From the NCBI GenBank assembly GCA_013152475.1, contig JAADGH010000136.1, positions 1 through 43,248 of the forward strand: DNA of 43,248 bases, in the 5' to 3' direction. The translations under genes were made by a program, and so were the position numbers. Position 1 is the first letter of the stretch; every line of letters starts with the position of its first letter. Shown piece by piece: positions 41,737-43,248 of this stretch. The notes under the pieces are model-generated. The model saw only the letters and a program-made list of their open reading frames with translations. It made no database searches and had not been told where the DNA came from. Origin of the DNA: Planctomycetota bacterium (GTDB lineage: Bacteria; Planctomycetota; Brocadiia; JAADGH01).

Positions 41737-43059
41737 ATGGACATCTACAACGGCATCAGCTTCGTCGGCATCTTCGTCCTGCTCGGATTCGCGTGGCTGA
41801 TCTCGAAGGAGCGGCGGAACATGAACCTCCGCCTCATCTTCTGGGGCATTGCGTTCCAGATGTTCGTCGCGTTGTTCGTATTCGTGATCTTCCCGGCATT
41901 CGGCGAGGGCAGGAACCCATTTCTGATGGTCAACAGCTTAGTGGTAAAGGTGATCGATACAGCCAAGGCCGGGCCGCAGTTCGTCTTCGGCCGTCTCGGC
42001 CTCGGCCCCGGCGAGACGAACGCGGCGGGGGAGACGTCCCTGGGCTTCATCCTCGCCTTCCAGGCCCTGCCGACGATCATCTTCTTTTCCGCCCTCATGT
42101 CCATCCTCTACTACTGTAATGTGATGCCGTGGGTCATCCGCGGGTTCTCCTACGCCTTCACGAAACTGATGCGCGTGTCCGGCGCCGAGTCGCTGTGCGT
42201 CTCCAGCAATATCTTTGTCGGCGTCGAGGCATCGCTGATAGTCAAGCCGCACCTGAAGGACATGACACGCTCGGAGCTCTGCACGATCCTCACCGGCGGC
42301 ATGGCGACGATCGCCTCCAGCATGTTGGCCGTCTACGTCATCTCACTGAAACAGGAATTCCCCACCATCGCCGGTCACCTGATCTCCGCGTCGATCCTCA
42401 ACGCCCCGGCGGCGCTGGTCATGTCCAAGATTCTCCTGCCCGAGTCGGAGGAGCCGAAGACCCTCGGCGAGACCGTCCAACCCCACTACGAAAAGGAGGA
42501 CAGCCTCTTCGAGGCCGTAATCAACGGCGCGAATACGGGCCTGCAACTAATCTTCGGCATCACCGCCCTGCTGATCGCCGTGCTCGGTCTCGTGGCCCTC
42601 GTGAACCTCGCGCTCGGGTATGTGGGCGGTCTCTTCGGCATGACGGAGACGACGCTTTCCCTCGAATTGATCCTGGGATACCTCTTCTATCCCTTCACGC
42701 TGGCCATGGGCGTGCCGCTGGGCGATGTGAAGACCATCGCCCAGATCATCGGCTGCCGGACCATCGAGACGGAGGTGCCGTGCTACTACGCCCTGGCCGC
42801 GGCCATCAAGAACGAGACCCTGACAAATCCCCGTTCCGCCGTCATCGCCACGTACGCCCTGTGCGGCTTCGCCCATATCGCGTCCATGGCCATCTTCATC
42901 GGCGGCATTTCGGCCCTCGTACCCGAAAGGGCGAAAGACTTGGCACAGGTCGGCTTCCGCGCGCTCATCGCGGCGACGCTGGCCTGCCTGATGACCGGCT
43001 GCGTCGCGGGGATGTTTGTCACGTCCGCTGTGAAGGGATCGATTCTCATCGGATCATAG
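41737..43059 (+). CDS. nupC: Concentrative nucleoside transporter (NupC/CNT family)
   Basis: 440 residues, polytopic inner-membrane protein with about ten hydrophobic segments. The CNT core is clear: SNIFVGVEASLIVKPHL and MTRSELCTILTGGMATIASS correspond to the first substrate/ion site, and YPFTLAMGVPLGD to the later repeat. CNT proteins import nucleosides with H+ or Na+; which ion is not decided here. Length matches bacterial CNTs. ACCGGAGG precedes the ATG at 41737. The leader contains a perfect hairpin. A sulfatase gene starts 13 bases after its stop and probably shares the transcript, which is an unusual pairing. Confidence 0.92.
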   Translation: MDIYNGISFVGIFVLLGFAWLISKERRNMNLRLIFWGIAFQMFVALFVFVIFPAFGEGRNPFLMVNSLVVKVIDTAKAGPQFVFGRLGLGPGETNAAGETSLGFILAFQALPTIIFFSALMSILYYCNVMPWVIRGFSYAFTKLMRVSGAESLCVSSNIFVGVEASLIVKPHLKDMTRSELCTILTGGMATIASSMLAVYVISLKQEFPTIAGHLISASILNAPAALVMSKILLPESEEPKTLGETVQPHYEKEDSLFEAVINGANTGLQLIFGITALLIAVLGLVALVNLALGYVGGLFGMTETTLSLELILGYLFYPFTLAMGVPLGDVKTIAQIIGCRTIETEVPCYYALAAAIKNETLTNPRSAVIATYALCGFAHIASMAIFIGGISALVPERAKDLAQVGFRALIAATLACLMTGCVAGMFVTSAVKGSILIGS

Positions 43060-43072
43060 AAAGCACTGCGGC

Positions 43073-43248
43073 ATGAGCCGTAAGAACGAAAAACCAAACG
43101 TCCTCTTCATCATCTCCGACCAGCACCGGCACGACTACATGGGCTGCGCCGGGGCCGACTTCATTCGCACGCCGAACATGGACCGCATCGCCGAGCGCGG
43201 CGTGCGCTTCACCCAGTGCACCACCAACTGCCCCGTCTGCGCCCCGGC
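43073..43248 (+). CDS. Sulfatase, N-terminal part only
   Basis: The 58 complete codons read as a type I sulfatase/arylsulfatase N terminus: KPNVLFIISDQHRHDYMGC, with the first metal-binding Asp in SDQHR, then TPNMDRIAERGVRF and a C-terminal NCPVCAP, where C56 begins the C-x-(A/P/S)-x-R formylglycine motif; the window ends before the Arg. There is no signal peptide in the visible start, so it may be cytoplasmic. The gene continues past the right edge. A sulfatase here fits the carbohydrate-degradation theme of the window. Confidence 0.9.
   Translation, partial: MSRKNEKPNVLFIISDQHRHDYMGCAGADFIRTPNMDRIAERGVRFTQCTTNCPVCAP

Overview
The window is a GC-rich stretch of bacterial chromosome with 30 complete protein genes and one cut gene at each edge. 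Most genes have strong Shine-Dalgarno sites, several start at GTG or TTG, and many stop/start codons overlap. Secreted glycoside-hydrolase-like proteins with carbohydrate-binding sandwiches, a sulfatase, Gfo/Idh/MocA oxidoreductases, a fucose-isomerase-like enzyme, a CobA-HemD fusion and an NHLM-type exporter together suggest an uncultivated polysaccharide-degrading bacterium of the PVC group or a neighbouring lineage (Planctomycetota, Lentisphaerota, Kiritimatiellota, Hydrogenedentota or Sumerlaeota type). This placement is inference from gene content; no rRNA or tRNA gene was seen.

Layout. 1-4870: a secreted protein cut by the edge (-), a fucose-isomerase-like enzyme (+), a NIF3-family protein (-), and a three-part fusion of dehydrogenase, acyltransferase and zinc ribbon (+). 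4878-13239: a four-gene heavy-metal efflux operon read leftward (outer-membrane lipoprotein, YHS membrane protein, adaptor, RND pump) with a promoter and palindrome near 13270-13322. 13399-14562: a class V aminotransferase. 14922-20211: a divergent pair of secreted carbohydrate-active proteins with back-to-back promoters, then an Fe-S aldo/keto reductase. 20230-20848: a VapC-type toxin-antitoxin pair. 21007-24754: a leftward operon of an OB-HD nuclease-like protein, ApbE flavin transferase and CocE-type hydrolase.

24904-31395 is a tightly packed rightward run: FmdB-type zinc ribbon, MoaD/ThiS-like carrier, two coupled secreted proteins of unknown role, RuvX, a macro-domain protein, CobA-HemD and a UroD-like protein. 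The two secreted proteins are the least ordinary genes here. The first carries two copies of one alpha/beta domain, with the second copy inserted inside a carbohydrate-binding sandwich. The second is a caspase/legumain-like protein with a proline where the catalytic cysteine is expected and a textbook EF-hand loop.

31487-33592 encodes a secreted clan-A glycosidase with both catalytic glutamates. 33787-40144 is a translationally coupled leftward operon encoding a complete NHLM-type peptide exporter (HlyD-like adaptor, C39 peptidase-ABC protein, second ABC protein) with no recognisable precursor or maturation enzyme in the window. 40393-43248 holds a second Gfo/Idh/MocA enzyme, an intergenic region rich in perfect hairpins, a NupC-type nucleoside transporter and the start of a sulfatase.

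Functional themes are secreted polysaccharide breakdown with sugar oxidation and isomerisation, copper/silver-type metal efflux, tetrapyrrole synthesis, and peptide export.
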